NCBI GenBank assembly: GCA_040112665.1
Contig: CP157796.1
Coordinates: 1,180,813-1,244,812 of the forward strand
Reading direction: 5' to 3'
Length of the DNA stretch: 64,000 nt
Source: Oceanicaulis sp.
GTDB lineage: Bacteria; Pseudomonadota; Alphaproteobacteria; Caulobacterales; Maricaulaceae
The translations under genes were made by a program, and so were the position numbers. Below, piece by piece: positions 10,381-19,222 of this stretch; the first letter of the stretch is position 1; each line of letters opens with the position of its first letter. Below the pieces are notes generated by a model. That model saw nothing but the letters and a program-made list of their open reading frames with translations. It was not told where the DNA came from and ran no database searches.

Positions 10381-10794
10381 TCACTCTGGTGAATTGTGCC
10401 CAGCGATCGACTCCAGCACTCGGCAATCCCCGACCCGCTCGCTGGCGCAGGCGTGCAGCACGCGTTCCAGCTCGCCTTTCAGCGCCGTGAGGCGCGCGAT
10501 CTTGCAGGCGATGGCGTCCATATGGCGCTGGGCGATCGTATCAACCGCGACGCACGGCCGGTCGGGATCGGCTGCAAGATCAAGCAGTTCCCGGATCGAG
10601 GACAGATCAAAGCCCAGCTCGCGCGCCTGCCGGATGAAGCCGAGCCGCTCGAGCGCCATCTCGTCATAGCGGCGATGGCCGCTGGCGGCCCGTTCAGGCT
10701 CCGCCATCAGCCCGTTCTGCTCATAATAGCGGATCGTCGTGACCTTCACGCCGGTGAGGCGGGAAATGTCCCCGATGGCGTAGCTGCGGCTCAT
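10381..10794 (-). CDS. MerR-family metal-responsive regulator (ZntR/CadR-like)
   Basis: A 137-residue MerR protein. The winged-helix domain is YAIGDISRLTGVKVTTIRYYE, with HRRYDE typical of the wing. A dimerisation helix follows. The metal site has three Cys in the ZntR arrangement: one in RPCVAVD (about residue 80), one in LHACASE (about 115) and one in GDCRVLES (about 125). It should twist a long-spacer promoter when it binds Zn, Cd, Pb or Co. It is transcribed divergently from the CDF exporter and sits next to its own predicted operator at 10812-10830. Confidence 0.88.
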   Translation of the reverse strand: MSRSYAIGDISRLTGVKVTTIRYYEQNGLMAEPERAASGHRRYDEMALERLGFIRQARELGFDLSSIRELLDLAADPDRPCVAVDTIAQRHMDAIACKIARLTALKGELERVLHACASERVGDCRVLESIAGHNSPE

Positions 10795-10807
10795 CTTACA
10801 AAGTCCC

Positions 10808-10838
10808 TTGTATCTACAGTGGCTGTAGATCGTATGTG
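10808..10838 (+). promoter_or_regulatory. MerR-type promoter and operator of the CDF operon
   Basis: The -35 TTGTAT (10808-10813) and -10 TATGTG (10833-10838) are separated by 19 bases, the over-long spacer that MerR regulators correct. Centred in it is a perfect dyad with 8-base arms and a 3-base centre: ATCTACAG, TGG, CTGTAGAT (10812-10830). It lies between the divergent MerR and CDF genes and reads toward the CDF gene. Confidence 0.85.
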
Positions 10839-10880
10839 TACCACCGGCGCTGAACGCGCAAGCCGAACCGGAGACGATAC

Positions 10881-11528
10881 ATGGCCGGGTCCTGCTGCGA
10901 AGCGCAGCCGAAATTCGATGGAATGAGCGCAGGCTTCAAGCGCGCGCTCTGGATCGTCATTGCCATCAATGCGGTGATGTTCGCCGTGGAGATGGCGGCC
11001 GGCGCGTTCGCCGGCTCCCAAGCGCTGAGAGCCGACGCGCTCGATTTTCTCGGCGACACGATCACCTATTCGATCAGCCTGTTCGTCATCGGCCGGTCGA
11101 TTCGGGCGCGCGCCTCGGCCGCCCTATTCAAAGGGCTGGGCCTCGCCGCCATGGGGCTGTGGGTGTTCGGCTCCACGCTCTGGCAAGTGATGGTGCTGGA
11201 CCAGCCGAACGCGCCGGTAATGGGCGCGGTGGGCTTTCTGGCGCTCGCCGCGAACCTCGCCAGCGTCTTCGTGCTGATAGCTTGGCGCGACGGCGACTCC
11301 AACGTGCGCTCGGTCTGGGTGTGCAGCCGCAACGACGCCATCGGCAATGTCGCTGTGATCGGGGCGGCGGGCCTGGTCTTCCTCACGGGCGCGGCCTGGC
11401 CCGATCTCGTCGTCGCCGCGCTCATGGCCGGGCTTTTCCTCTGGTCGGCCGTCCAGATCCTCCGCCAGGCGCTGGGCGAGTTCGGGCTGAGCGGCGGCGA
11501 GCAAAAGGAGGCGGCCGATGCGCCCTAG
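10881..11528 (+). CDS. cation diffusion facilitator family metal exporter
   Basis: A 215-residue inner-membrane protein with about six hydrophobic segments and an N-terminal MAGSCCEAQ. The TM2 site is DALDFLGD, an Asp-x3-Asp pair like YiiP Asp45/Asp49. The TM5 counterpart is CSRNDAIGN, where a Cys stands in the place of the usual His four residues before the Asp. The cytoplasmic C-terminal domain of typical CDFs is mostly missing. It likely exports a divalent metal using the proton gradient and is driven by the MerR promoter upstream. The following methyltransferase gene overlaps it by 11 bases. Confidence 0.8.
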   Translation: MAGSCCEAQPKFDGMSAGFKRALWIVIAINAVMFAVEMAAGAFAGSQALRADALDFLGDTITYSISLFVIGRSIRARASAALFKGLGLAAMGLWVFGSTLWQVMVLDQPNAPVMGAVGFLALAANLASVFVLIAWRDGDSNVRSVWVCSRNDAIGNVAVIGAAGLVFLTGAAWPDLVVAALMAGLFLWSAVQILRQALGEFGLSGGEQKEAADAP

Positions 11529-12027
11529 CGACTTCTATGACCGGATCTTCGGCTCGGGGCCGATGATCGCCGCAGCTAGCGGAAGCGCGCTGGCGCTCGC
11601 CTGGATAGTTGAGCAGGCCAGCCCGGATCTGAGGTGGCCGATCCCCGCATGGCTCCGGCTGGGCGCCATCGCCGCGGGCTGCATTTTAGCTGCGGCGATC
11701 ATCATCTGGAGCGTATTGACCCTACGCCCCGAAAGGCGCGGAGCCGAGCTTGTGACGGACGGGCCGTTCCGGTACGTGCGCCACCCGCTATACGCCGCCT
11801 GCCTGGCGATCTTCGGCCCCGCGCTTGTCGTGGCGCTCGCCCATCCGGCCTATGCGGGCGCGCTGGTGCTGGCGCATGTGGCGGCGCATCAGCTGATCCG
11901 GCGCGAGGAACGCCTGATGACAAGCTGGTTCCCGCAAAGCTACGACGCCTACGCCGCGCAAACCGGCCGGTTCCTGCCGCGCCCACGCATCGGCTCGGCG
12001 TCTGCTTCGCCGCCCCCGGAGGCTTAA
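11518..12027 (+). CDS. isoprenylcysteine/phospholipid methyltransferase-like membrane protein
   Basis: A 169-residue membrane protein of the ICMT/PEMT fold. The SAM-binding signature is GPFRYVRHPLYAA and the end has EERLMTSWFPQSYDAYAAQTGRF in pieces typical of the family. Several hydrophobic segments surround it. Such proteins methylate lipids or small molecules, but bacterial substrates are mostly unknown. It overlaps the CDF gene by 11 bases, so it belongs to the MerR-controlled unit and is probably induced by metal. Confidence 0.75.
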   Translation: MRPSDFYDRIFGSGPMIAAASGSALALAWIVEQASPDLRWPIPAWLRLGAIAAGCILAAAIIIWSVLTLRPERRGAELVTDGPFRYVRHPLYAACLAIFGPALVVALAHPAYAGALVLAHVAAHQLIRREERLMTSWFPQSYDAYAAQTGRFLPRPRIGSASASPPPEA

Positions 12028-12199
12028 TGAAACTGAATCCGCAAACGCCCGGGTCACGAGCCCGGACCTCGCTCGAGCACAATAGATTTCACACAGGCCG
12101 ACTATGACACGATCCATCCTCGCGCCCCCCTCTCCTCCACCGCGTTCGCCGGCTTTCGCAATCTATCCACCCCACGGCGACTACCCCGACCATGAAGCC

Positions 12200-12660
12200 G
12201 AGAACGCCCATGAAGAAAACGGCGGGGACCACGAAGGCGACCCGCATGCAGGGGCTCTATAGCTGCTACAGCCAGCTGCTCACCGACGGGCCGCCGCGAT
12301 ATAGCGGTTAGGCGGGCTCCATCGGCGTGTTGTTGATTCCGCCAATCGTTCTTGCTCGGGTCAAGGTGATTATGGGTTCGGCTTCCTCGCTCTTCGGCGC
12401 CTCGGAGCTGGGCGGGGTGATTAACCTAGCCTCCCGCGAGCGGGGCGAAGCTCCCCTATGCTGAAGTGCGCTTCGAGGCCACCACGCGCGACGGCCAAGA
12501 CCTCACCAGCTTCGCCTTATCGCCGCTCACTAATCAGCTCGCGGCCTCGCTCCTCACCGGCACCCACCGCCAGAGCACGGTCGATATCGACTATGATAGC
12601 AGGATCGACATCCCGGCTATAAGCGATGCACTATGCGCGCCCGCCCCCGCTTCGAGAGCG
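12200..12660 (+). pseudogene. TonB-dependent outer-membrane receptor relic (plug region)
   Basis: Read across two lesions, the plus strand gives MQGLYSCYSQLLTDGPP, then an in-frame TAG, then AGSIGVLLIPPIVLARVKVI and SSLFGASELGGVINLASRE. This is the plug domain of a TonB-dependent receptor. One extra base after GEAP shifts the frame, and the sequence continues at 12466 as RFEATTRDGQDLTSF, then QLAASLLTGTHRQS, and fades after about 12650. A His/Glu-rich stretch (EAENAHEENGGDHEGD) precedes the plug. The barrel is lost. The relic suggests the metal island once included an outer-membrane receptor. Confidence 0.75.
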
Positions 12661-12912
12661 AACCCGTCACCCCGGCCCGGATCAGGGGGCTGGGTCAATT
12701 TATATCGCCTTCCGGATATCCGCATACCAATCACGACGTACAATTTCCTCCCTGTGTGTGCCAGAGCCCGGGCCTGAAGCGACGGATAGCAAAGGGCAGA
12801 GCAATGTAAGAGCGGGCGTTCGTCTACTCTAAGGTCGCCGCTCTCGCCTGAAGGCTGAGAGAGCGCTAACTCAAAAAATCCTTTCACGAAACCGTCATTT
12901 AGCCGGCTCCAG

Positions 12913-14034
12913 TTAGTGCAGGAGATTGTCCCCCAAGACCCCGCTCGGCGAAGGCCGCTTTCGGCCAATGACGCCTTGCAAAGATAACCGCAAGCGGGGC
13001 TTCGCAGCCAGCGCCGGTTTCTCGACAAGACGGCGAAGCAGCACGGCCGTCACAAGCGCGCTTGCGCCCATAATCGCGAACAGAGCGCCGGTCCCGATCT
13101 CCGGATTCAGCGCGATCACCAATTGACCCACCGGCCAGTGAAGGATGTAGAGGCCGTAGGAGATATCCTCGACCTCGCGCACCTGGCGGCCAATCTCGCC
13201 GGGGACAGTCTTGAAGCCGAGCCACAGGAACACATAGGCGATGGCGATCTGACCGGCGATCATGCCTGCTGGTGTGGCATACAGCGCGAATGCTGCGAGA
13301 CAGAGCAGCGCGGCCCCGGCGGCGTTCAAGGCGATCCGGTGACGGAAACGGTAGAACATCGCTCCGGTCAGGAAGGCTGGCCCAAACCGGGACATGACCT
13401 CGATCGTGTCATCGAGCGGTCCGGAGTATGGGAAGGCTTGGGCCGTCAGCGAGGCCGCCACGGCGAGGACGAACAGGACAGGCACGCCCCAGCTGCGCCG
13501 CCAGACCCCGACGGTCGCCGCCGCGCCAGCAAGGACATAACAGACCAGCTCATAGCGGATCGTCCACAGCGGCCCGTTGATCTCCGCCATGGGATTGGCT
13601 TCGAACACGCCGGGCAGCGTACCCTGCGGTTCAAGCTGACTGATGGCCAGGATCGGATACGCCCAGCTTTCAAGCGAAGTGAAGTACGCTGTGAGCGGAA
13701 GCCCTGTCATTACTGGCCCAAGCACCAACCAACACAGCAAGACCGCGACGATGAGGCCGGGAAAGATGCGCAGGCCCCGAGACAGCCAGTAGCCCGCCAT
13801 GTCACGCGAGTGGAACAGCGAAGCCGCCAGCATGTAGCCTGACAGAATGAAGAAGCCGTCGAGCGCATACTGCACAACCGTATCCACAAACACCGCCCAG
13901 GCCCCGGTCATGGGCAGCCCCTGCGGCAGCATGAGCGCGTGCCCGTAGAGGATCAGAACTGCGAAGCCGATCCGCATGGCGGTGAAGTTATTGGCCCTGT
14001 CCTCGAGCCGACCGTGTCCCAGTGCGTTTTTCAT
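12913..14034 (-). CDS. acyltransferase 3 family membrane protein
   Basis: A 373-residue protein with about ten membrane segments. The family marks are [13 protein letters not shown] near the N terminus (the His is the proposed catalytic residue), [37 protein letters not shown] and [13 protein letters not shown]. OafA/NodX/YrhL-type enzymes transfer acyl groups to surface sugars or lipids. It stands alone on the minus strand between the receptor relic and the copper ATPase, and nothing nearby indicates its acceptor. The length fits the family. Confidence 0.85.
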   Translation of the reverse strand: MKNALGHGRLEDRANNFTAMRIGFAVLILYGHALMLPQGLPMTGAWAVFVDTVVQYALDGFFILSGYMLAASLFHSRDMAGYWLSRGLRIFPGLIVAVLLCWLVLGPVMTGLPLTAYFTSLESWAYPILAISQLEPQGTLPGVFEANPMAEINGPLWTIRYELVCYVLAGAAATVGVWRRSWGVPVLFVLAVAASLTAQAFPYSGPLDDTIEVMSRFGPAFLTGAMFYRFRHRIALNAAGAALLCLAAFALYATPAGMIAGQIAIAYVFLWLGFKTVPGEIGRQVREVEDISYGLYILHWPVGQLVIALNPEIGTGALFAIMGASALVTAVLLRRLVEKPALAAKPRLRLSLQGVIGRKRPSPSGVLGDNLLH

Positions 14035-14169
14035 GGTGCACCTTCCGAATTGCCTGCGTAAGCGTCGAGCAACTTTCGGGCCAACAAGATTGCCCGAGCG
14101 GGATCGGAAGAACTTGGTTGCCTTATGGGCAAAAACAGCTCCGCAGAGAAAAGCCGTATAGATTTTCGC

Positions 14170-14200
14170 TTGACCCTCCCATCGTTGGAACCCTCATCGT
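14170..14200 (+). promoter_or_regulatory. CueR-type promoter of the copper ATPase
   Basis: TTGACC (14170-14175) serves as -35 and a weak -10 (CATCGT, 14195-14200) follows after 19 bases. The spacer holds CTCCCATCGTTGGAAC, with the TCC-N7-GGA core of CueR operators. A cueR-like gene ends the same operon, so autoregulation is expected. The dyad is imperfect. Confidence 0.65.
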
Positions 14201-14237
14201 GCGTAGCGATGTTGGTTCCTGTGATGGAGTGAGCGGG

Positions 14238-16652
14238 ATGATTGCGCCTTCGAGGATATCGCAACCAGTCAGTCTTCCGATCGAAGGCATGACCTGTGCG
14301 TCCTGCGTCGGACGGGTGGAGCGCAGCCTGCGCGCCGTGCCCGGCGTGACCGAGGCCAACGTCAACCTCGCCACAGAACGCGCCGACGTGCATTTCTTCG
14401 GCCCGCCCGACCGGGCGGCGCTGGTGAAGGCCGTCGAGGATGTCGGCTACGAGGTACCGGCGGGCAGCGTGGGACTCGCTATCGAGGGCATGACCTGTGC
14501 CTCTTGCGTCGGCCGCGTAGAGCGCGCGCTGAAGGCCGTGCCTGGTGTGACCGAGGCCAACGTCAACCTCGCGACAGAACGGGCCACGGTAAAAGGCACC
14601 GCCGATGCGGGTACGCTGATCGCCGGTCTCCTGACACTCCCCGTCTTCGTCCTGGAGATGGGCAGCCACGTCATTCCCGGCATGCACAATCTCATCATGG
14701 ACACGATTGGGATGCGGACGAACTGGATGATCCAGTTCGCCTTCACCTCGCTCGTCCTCTTCGGGCCGGGGCTACAATTCTACACCAAGGGCATCCCGGC
14801 GCTCTTCAAGGGCGCGCCGGAAATGAACAGCCTCGTCGCGGTCGGCACCTCGGCGGCCTATCTCTTCTCGGTCATCGCGCTCTTCGCGCCAGGGCTGCTG
14901 CCACAGGGCACAGTCAACGTCTATTTCGAGGCGGCGGCGGTGATCGCCACGCTGATCCTTGCGGGCCGCTGGATGGAGACGCGCGCCAAGGGGCGCACCT
15001 CCGAGGCGATCAAGCGGCTCGTCGGTCTCCAGGCCAAGACGGCGCGGGTCCGTAGGGACGGTGGGGCCATCGAGATCGTCATCGCGGAGGTGGCGCCCGG
15101 AGACGTCATCGAGGTGCGCCCCGGTGAACGCGTGCCTGTCGACGGCGAGGTGATCGAGGGCAAAAGCTACATCGATGAAAGCATGATCACCGGCGAGCCG
15201 GTGCCTGTCGCCAAGGAGAACGGCGCCACGGTCGTCGGCGGCACGGTCAACCAGACCGGCAGCCTCGCCTTCCGCGCGACCGCCGTTGGCGGCGACACGA
15301 TGCTCGCCCAGATCATCCGCATGGTCGAGGAGGCGCAGGGCTCCAAGCTGCCGATCCAGGCGCTGGTCGACAAGGTGACGATGTATTTCGTGCCGGCGGT
15401 CATTACGCTTGCGCTTATGACCTTCAGCGTCTGGTTCTTTTTCGGACCGGAACCCGCGCTGACTTTCGGCCTCGTGAACGCGGTGGCGGTGCTCATCATC
15501 GCTTGCCCCTGCGCCATGGGCCTCGCCACGCCGACCTCGATCATGGTCGGCACGGGCCGAGGCGCGGAGATGGGCGTTCTGTTCCGCAAGGGTGAAGCGC
15601 TGCAGCTCCTGAAGGAAGCTCGCGTCGTCGCGCTCGACAAGACCGGCACTCTGACCGAGGGCGAGCCGCGCATGACCGACCTGACGGTCGCCGACGGCTT
15701 CGACCCGGACGACGTGCTCGCCCGCATCGCCGCGGTCGAGGCGAAGTCCGAGCATCCGATCGCCCGCGCCATCGTCGCGGCGGCCAAGGACCAGGACCTG
15801 AGGCTGCCCGAGGTCACCGACTTCGACAGCGTCACCGGTATGGGTGTCGTGGCATCCGCAGGCGGACAGGAGGTCGAGATCGGCGCGGACCGCTACATGG
15901 CCTCGCTCGGCCATGACGTGTCTGTCTTCGCCGAGACCGCCGAGCGCCTCGCGGATGAAGGCAAGTCGCCGCTCTACGCTGCGGTTGACGGAATGCTCGC
16001 CGCCATCGTTGCCGTGGCCGACCCGATCAAGGAGACCACGCCCGCGGCGATCCGCGCGCTGCACGATCTCGGCCTCAAGGTCGCGATGATCACCGGCGAC
16101 AACCGCCGCACGGCCGAAGCCATCGCACGCAAGCTCGGCATCGACGAGGTGGTGGCCGAGGTCCTGCCCGACGGCAAGGTCGACGCGGTGAAGGCGCTGA
16201 AGGCCGAGAATGGCCGCACGGCCTTCGTCGGCGACGGGATCAACGATGCGCCTGCGCTCGCCGAGGCGGACGTGGGTCTCGCCATCGGCACGGGCACGGA
16301 CGTGGCGATCGAGGCGGCGGACGTGGTGCTGATGTCCGGCTCGCTAAAGGGCGTGCCGAACGCCATCGCGCTTTCGAAGGCGACGATCCGCAACATCAAG
16401 CAGAACCTGTTCTGGGCCTTCGCTTACAACACGGCGCTGCTACCGGTCGCGGCGGGCGTGCTCAACGCGCCTTTAGGGATCCTGCTCTCGCCGGTCTTCG
16501 CCGCCGGCGCGATGGCGCTGTCGTCGGTTTTCGTCCTCGGCAACGCGCTGCGCCTTCGCCGTTGGGCGCCACCCACACGTGAGCCCGCCGCAGCGATTGA
16601 GGGAGCGGCGACATCCCGACCCCACTTAAGGACTCGAGGAGCTGTTCAATGA
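14238..16652 (+). CDS. copA: copper-translocating P1B-type ATPase with internal deletion
   Basis: An 804-residue Cu+ exporter of the inner membrane. It has two heavy-metal domains, each with GMTCASC (about residues 18 and 86), the actuator motif TGEPVP, the CPC membrane site [15 protein letters not shown] (about 423), the phosphorylation site DKTGTLT (about 467) and GDGINDAP (about 665). The second metal domain stops at [15 protein letters not shown] and jumps straight to [14 protein letters not shown]. In relatives about 45 residues normally lie between: the end of the metal domain, a linker and the first part of membrane helix 1. The reading frame is kept. The ATG at 14238 follows GGAG and directly precedes the first metal domain. 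It overlaps the cueR-like gene by 4 bases. Confidence 0.9.
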   Translation: MIAPSRISQPVSLPIEGMTCASCVGRVERSLRAVPGVTEANVNLATERADVHFFGPPDRAALVKAVEDVGYEVPAGSVGLAIEGMTCASCVGRVERALKAVPGVTEANVNLATERATVKGTADAGTLIAGLLTLPVFVLEMGSHVIPGMHNLIMDTIGMRTNWMIQFAFTSLVLFGPGLQFYTKGIPALFKGAPEMNSLVAVGTSAAYLFSVIALFAPGLLPQGTVNVYFEAAAVIATLILAGRWMETRAKGRTSEAIKRLVGLQAKTARVRRDGGAIEIVIAEVAPGDVIEVRPGERVPVDGEVIEGKSYIDESMITGEPVPVAKENGATVVGGTVNQTGSLAFRATAVGGDTMLAQIIRMVEEAQGSKLPIQALVDKVTMYFVPAVITLALMTFSVWFFFGPEPALTFGLVNAVAVLIIACPCAMGLATPTSIMVGTGRGAEMGVLFRKGEALQLLKEARVVALDKTGTLTEGEPRMTDLTVADGFDPDDVLARIAAVEAKSEHPIARAIVAAAKDQDLRLPEVTDFDSVTGMGVVASAGGQEVEIGADRYMASLGHDVSVFAETAERLADEGKSPLYAAVDGMLAAIVAVADPIKETTPAAIRALHDLGLKVAMITGDNRRTAEAIARKLGIDEVVAEVLPDGKVDAVKALKAENGRTAFVGDGINDAPALAEADVGLAIGTGTDVAIEAADVVLMSGSLKGVPNAIALSKATIRNIKQNLFWAFAYNTALLPVAAGVLNAPLGILLSPVFAAGAMALSSVFVLGNALRLRRWAPPTREPAAAIEGAATSRPHLRTRGAVQ

Positions 16653-17098
16653 ATATTGGCGAAGCCGCACGGCGCTCTGGTGTGACCGCGAAGATGATCC
16701 GCTATTATGAACAATCCGGACTCATTCCCGAAGTCGCCCGGACCGATGCGGGATATCGCTCCTACACGGACGCAGATGTCCATCGGCTGAGGTTAGTGAG
16801 GCGGGCGCGCGATCTTGGCTTCACAGTGCAGGAGATTTCAGAACTCCTGTCGCTCTGGAGAGATGATGGACGTCGCAGCGCTGAAGTCAAAGCGCTTGCG
16901 CTTGGACATGTCGACGCTCTTCGAAACAAAATCACAGAGCTCAAAGCAATGGCGGATACGCTCCAAACCCTTGCAGACAGGTGCTCGGGCGACGACAAAC
17001 CTAACTGCCCGATCCTCGCCGATCTTGAATCTGAAAATGATCGTTATTTCCCGAAAGAAGCCAAAACATTTGGAAGCTTCGGTTCAAGGCACAGGTAG
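16649..17098 (+). CDS. cueR: CueR-like copper-responsive MerR regulator
   Basis: A 149-residue MerR protein. The DNA-binding domain reads [21 protein letters not shown], and [10 protein letters not shown] forms the wing. The C-terminal metal loop is [14 protein letters not shown], a Cys-x7-Cys pair as in CueR, which binds Cu+, Ag+ or Au+ by two Cys. It overlaps the ATPase gene (ATGA) and should act on the promoter at 14170-14200. The last 20 residues (SFGSRHR end) are not conserved. Confidence 0.9.
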   Translation: MNIGEAARRSGVTAKMIRYYEQSGLIPEVARTDAGYRSYTDADVHRLRLVRRARDLGFTVQEISELLSLWRDDGRRSAEVKALALGHVDALRNKITELKAMADTLQTLADRCSGDDKPNCPILADLESENDRYFPKEAKTFGSFGSRHR

Positions 17099-17214
17099 TT
17101 TCATCCAGAACTGAGGCCTACGCCCGCGCTTCACATATTGGAACCCTCAGTTGATCGGCAACGCGAGTACTCTTTGCGACGTTCGGTGATTGGAAAAAAC
17201 TGGAGGGATAGTTT

Positions 17215-17373
17215 TTGCAAGGCGAAGATCGATCGACAAACTATCAGCGGAATAGTCTGACCCTCGCCGGCGCCGTCGCGATGGGAACCGGGGCCATGAT
17301 CGGCGCGGGGATATTCGCGCTGACCGGGCAGATCGCCGAGTTCGCCGGTCCCTGGTTCCCGCTCGCCATTCCG
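17215..17373 (+). pseudogene. truncated APC-family permease (5' fragment)
   Basis: The first 53 or so codons match the N terminus of the full permease at 22172-23524: NSLTLAGAVAMGTG, then MIGAGIFALTGQIAEF, then GPWFPLA. The match ends exactly where the IS5-type element begins at 17374. Like the full copy it starts with TTG after a GGAGG site. The two copies differ at many positions, so they are not a recent duplication. The rest of the gene is gone; it does not resume after the IS. Confidence 0.85.
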
Positions 17374-18118
17374 GGGTCCAAACCCAATCAGCCTATTGAT
17401 GGCCATATGCAGATCATGACCCCAACGGCTTGAGGCTGTTGGAAGCCGGTGAATGGCACGCCTGTTTTGGCTGAGCGATGCGCGGTGTGCGCTGATTGAA
17501 CGGCACGTTTCGAGAAACTGGCCTGGCGCACGGCGTGTCGATGATCGGTACGTGATTCCAAGCATCATACATGTCCTTAAGACAGGGTTCTGATGGTGTG
17601 ATTGCCTGCCCTAGTGTGGTCCCTCTACGACGATCTACGACCGGTTCAATAGCTGGTCCCGGCGGCGCTTTTGGACCAATCTGGTCGAGGCTCTGGCGGT
17701 ATTCGGAACGGTCACGAAATCGACCTCCCTCGACAGCACCTACGTGAAGGCGCACCGCTCGGCCCATGCCGTAAAAGGGGGGGCAAATATCAGGCGATCG
17801 GCCTCTCGAACGGCACCCAGGCAACTAGGGTCCACGCCCTCACCGAGACGCTCGGGCAGCCCTACGTCTTCGACCTGACGCCGGGCCATGTCTCTGACGT
17901 GAAAGCCGCAAACCTGTTGCTCCGCCGCGCAGCAGGCGCGCGCTACTTGATCGCCGACAAGGGCTACGACGCCGACGCAATCTGCAAGAGCCGGCGCCAG
18001 GAGGGCAAGGTCCCCGTCATCTCAGGGCGCATAAATCGAAGCGCAAGATCGGCTACGACAAGGCCAGATACCGCGACCGCCACCGCATCGCCTTCTGGTT
18101 ATGAATGAGTCTGGACCC
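17374..18118 (+). mobile_element. decayed IS5-family insertion sequence
   Basis: The ends form imperfect terminal inverted repeats. The left end is GGGTCCAAACCCAATCA from 17374. The complement of the right end, up to 18118, is GGGTCCAGACTCATTCA. Inside is a frameshifted IS5-type transposase. The length of about 745 bp is a little short for this group (usually 800-900 bp), which points to internal deletions. The flanks differ (no target duplication), and the left flank is a cut permease gene whose remainder is absent. This suggests the element took part in a deletion rather than a simple insertion. Confidence 0.8.
17453..18108 (+). pseudogene. IS5-family transposase, multiple frameshifts
   Basis: Joining frames gives a recognisable transposase. 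It starts MARLFWLSDARCALIERH, then PGARRVDDRYVI, HVLKTG, YDRFNSWSRRRFW and SLDSTYVKAHRSAHAVKGG. The late part is ARYLIADKGYDADAI and ends near YRDRHRIAFWL. These are the regions around the DDE residues of the IS427-type IS5 group. At least two frameshifts and an in-frame stop prevent one product, so the element cannot move itself. Confidence 0.8.
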
Positions 18119-19212
18119 TAATGGTCGTGATCTGAGTGCTCATGCCCATCATCTGAGTCGGGATGATCTCCGGAATCAGCAGGGGACGCGGTCTCCGGTA
18201 GCGCACTGTTCGACCAGTGAACGTGCTCGATGGTCCAGCGCCCGTCCTCGCGGCGCATCACCAGGCTCTCCTGGCTTTTCACGGCGATTTCGCGGTCGTT
18301 GAAACGGCCGCGAAGGGCGGTCTCCGTCGCCACCCAGGCGGTATCGCCGAAGATCTCGGCGGTTTGCGACAGAGTCTCGCTCGACACGCTCGAGAGGAAA
18401 GCCATGTCCGACATCATGTGGTGGGAGGCGTATTGCGCGAGAGAACGCTCCGCACCTCCCGATTCCAGGATCAAGACGTCGTCCGCGAGAAGGCGGCGCA
18501 CCTGGGCTTCGTCCTGCCGGGCAAGCGCGGCGTGAAAGGCGAGCGCCGTCGCTTCAGGCGTACCAGGCATCGGCTCCGCCGGCGCTCCGCTTTGCGCACG
18601 GCCGTTGCCAGAGGCGTGAGCGTGATCGCTGGAGCTTTCCCCATCGGGGGCGTGGCCATCCTCTCCATGAGCGTCTTCACGCGCTTGATCGCTGCCGTCC
18701 TCACCGGTCGCGTGAGCGTGCCCACCATCGCCGTGATCGTGGTCATGGCCCTCTCCTGTCACGGCGGGCAGGCTTTCCACGCCCAGCCCGTGCTTGAAGA
18801 CGAGATTCCCGCCCCACCAAGCCGTCACGGTCAGAAGCGCCGCGCCGACAAGCCCGGCGAGGGCGAAGAGTGGGCCGGGCTGCTCCGAGCGCTTCAGCCA
18901 GCGCCAGACGCCGAGGCCGGCAAATACTGCTACGGTGGGCAGCGCCCAGTTACGGTGCGTGGTCATGGCCGCGTGGGAGGGGCCGTCGTGGGCGACCGAA
19001 TAATAGGCGTCGAAACCGGCGATCACGGCTCCGAGCGCGGCCAGAATACCCAGCCCCAGCGTCCAGTCGCCAGCCGCCTGAAGCGTCGAGCGCCAGCGCG
19101 CATCGGTCGGAAGGAGGCTGCTCGCGGCCAGGCCAAGCGCGCTCGTGAACAACAATCCGACGACGAAATGAACGAAGATCGGATGCAGGTTCGGTTCGAT
19201 CAGCGCGTCCAT
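18118..19212 (-). CDS. DUF2231 membrane domain fused to His-rich linker and NTF2-like domain
   Basis: A 364-residue fusion. Residues about 1-150 form four membrane helices of the DUF2231 type (NLHPIFVHFVVGLLFTSAL, then GDWTLGLGILAAL, then HRNWALPTVAVFAGL). A linker of about 80 residues follows that is packed with His and Asp (GHDHDHGDGGHAHATGED). The C-terminal domain (about 230-350) resembles SnoaL/DUF4440 NTF2-like folds (FHAALARQDEAQVRRLLADD, then RREDGRWTIEHVHWS), and the tail is again His-rich. It is the third gene of the copA-copB operon, ten bases after copB, so periplasmic copper binding is likely. The stop codon TAG lies across the IS boundary at 18118. Confidence 0.75.
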   Translation of the reverse strand: MDALIEPNLHPIFVHFVVGLLFTSALGLAASSLLPTDARWRSTLQAAGDWTLGLGILAALGAVIAGFDAYYSVAHDGPSHAAMTTHRNWALPTVAVFAGLGVWRWLKRSEQPGPLFALAGLVGAALLTVTAWWGGNLVFKHGLGVESLPAVTGEGHDHDHGDGGHAHATGEDGSDQAREDAHGEDGHAPDGESSSDHAHASGNGRAQSGAPAEPMPGTPEATALAFHAALARQDEAQVRRLLADDVLILESGGAERSLAQYASHHMMSDMAFLSSVSSETLSQTAEIFGDTAWVATETALRGRFNDREIAVKSQESLVMRREDGRWTIEHVHWSNSALPETASPADSGDHPDSDDGHEHSDHDH

Positions 19213-19222
19213 TAATTTCCCC

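Noticed and set aside
17131..17155. Minus-strand TGAGGG near the truncated permease
   Set aside because: The next CGTA is 21 bases away, not 16.
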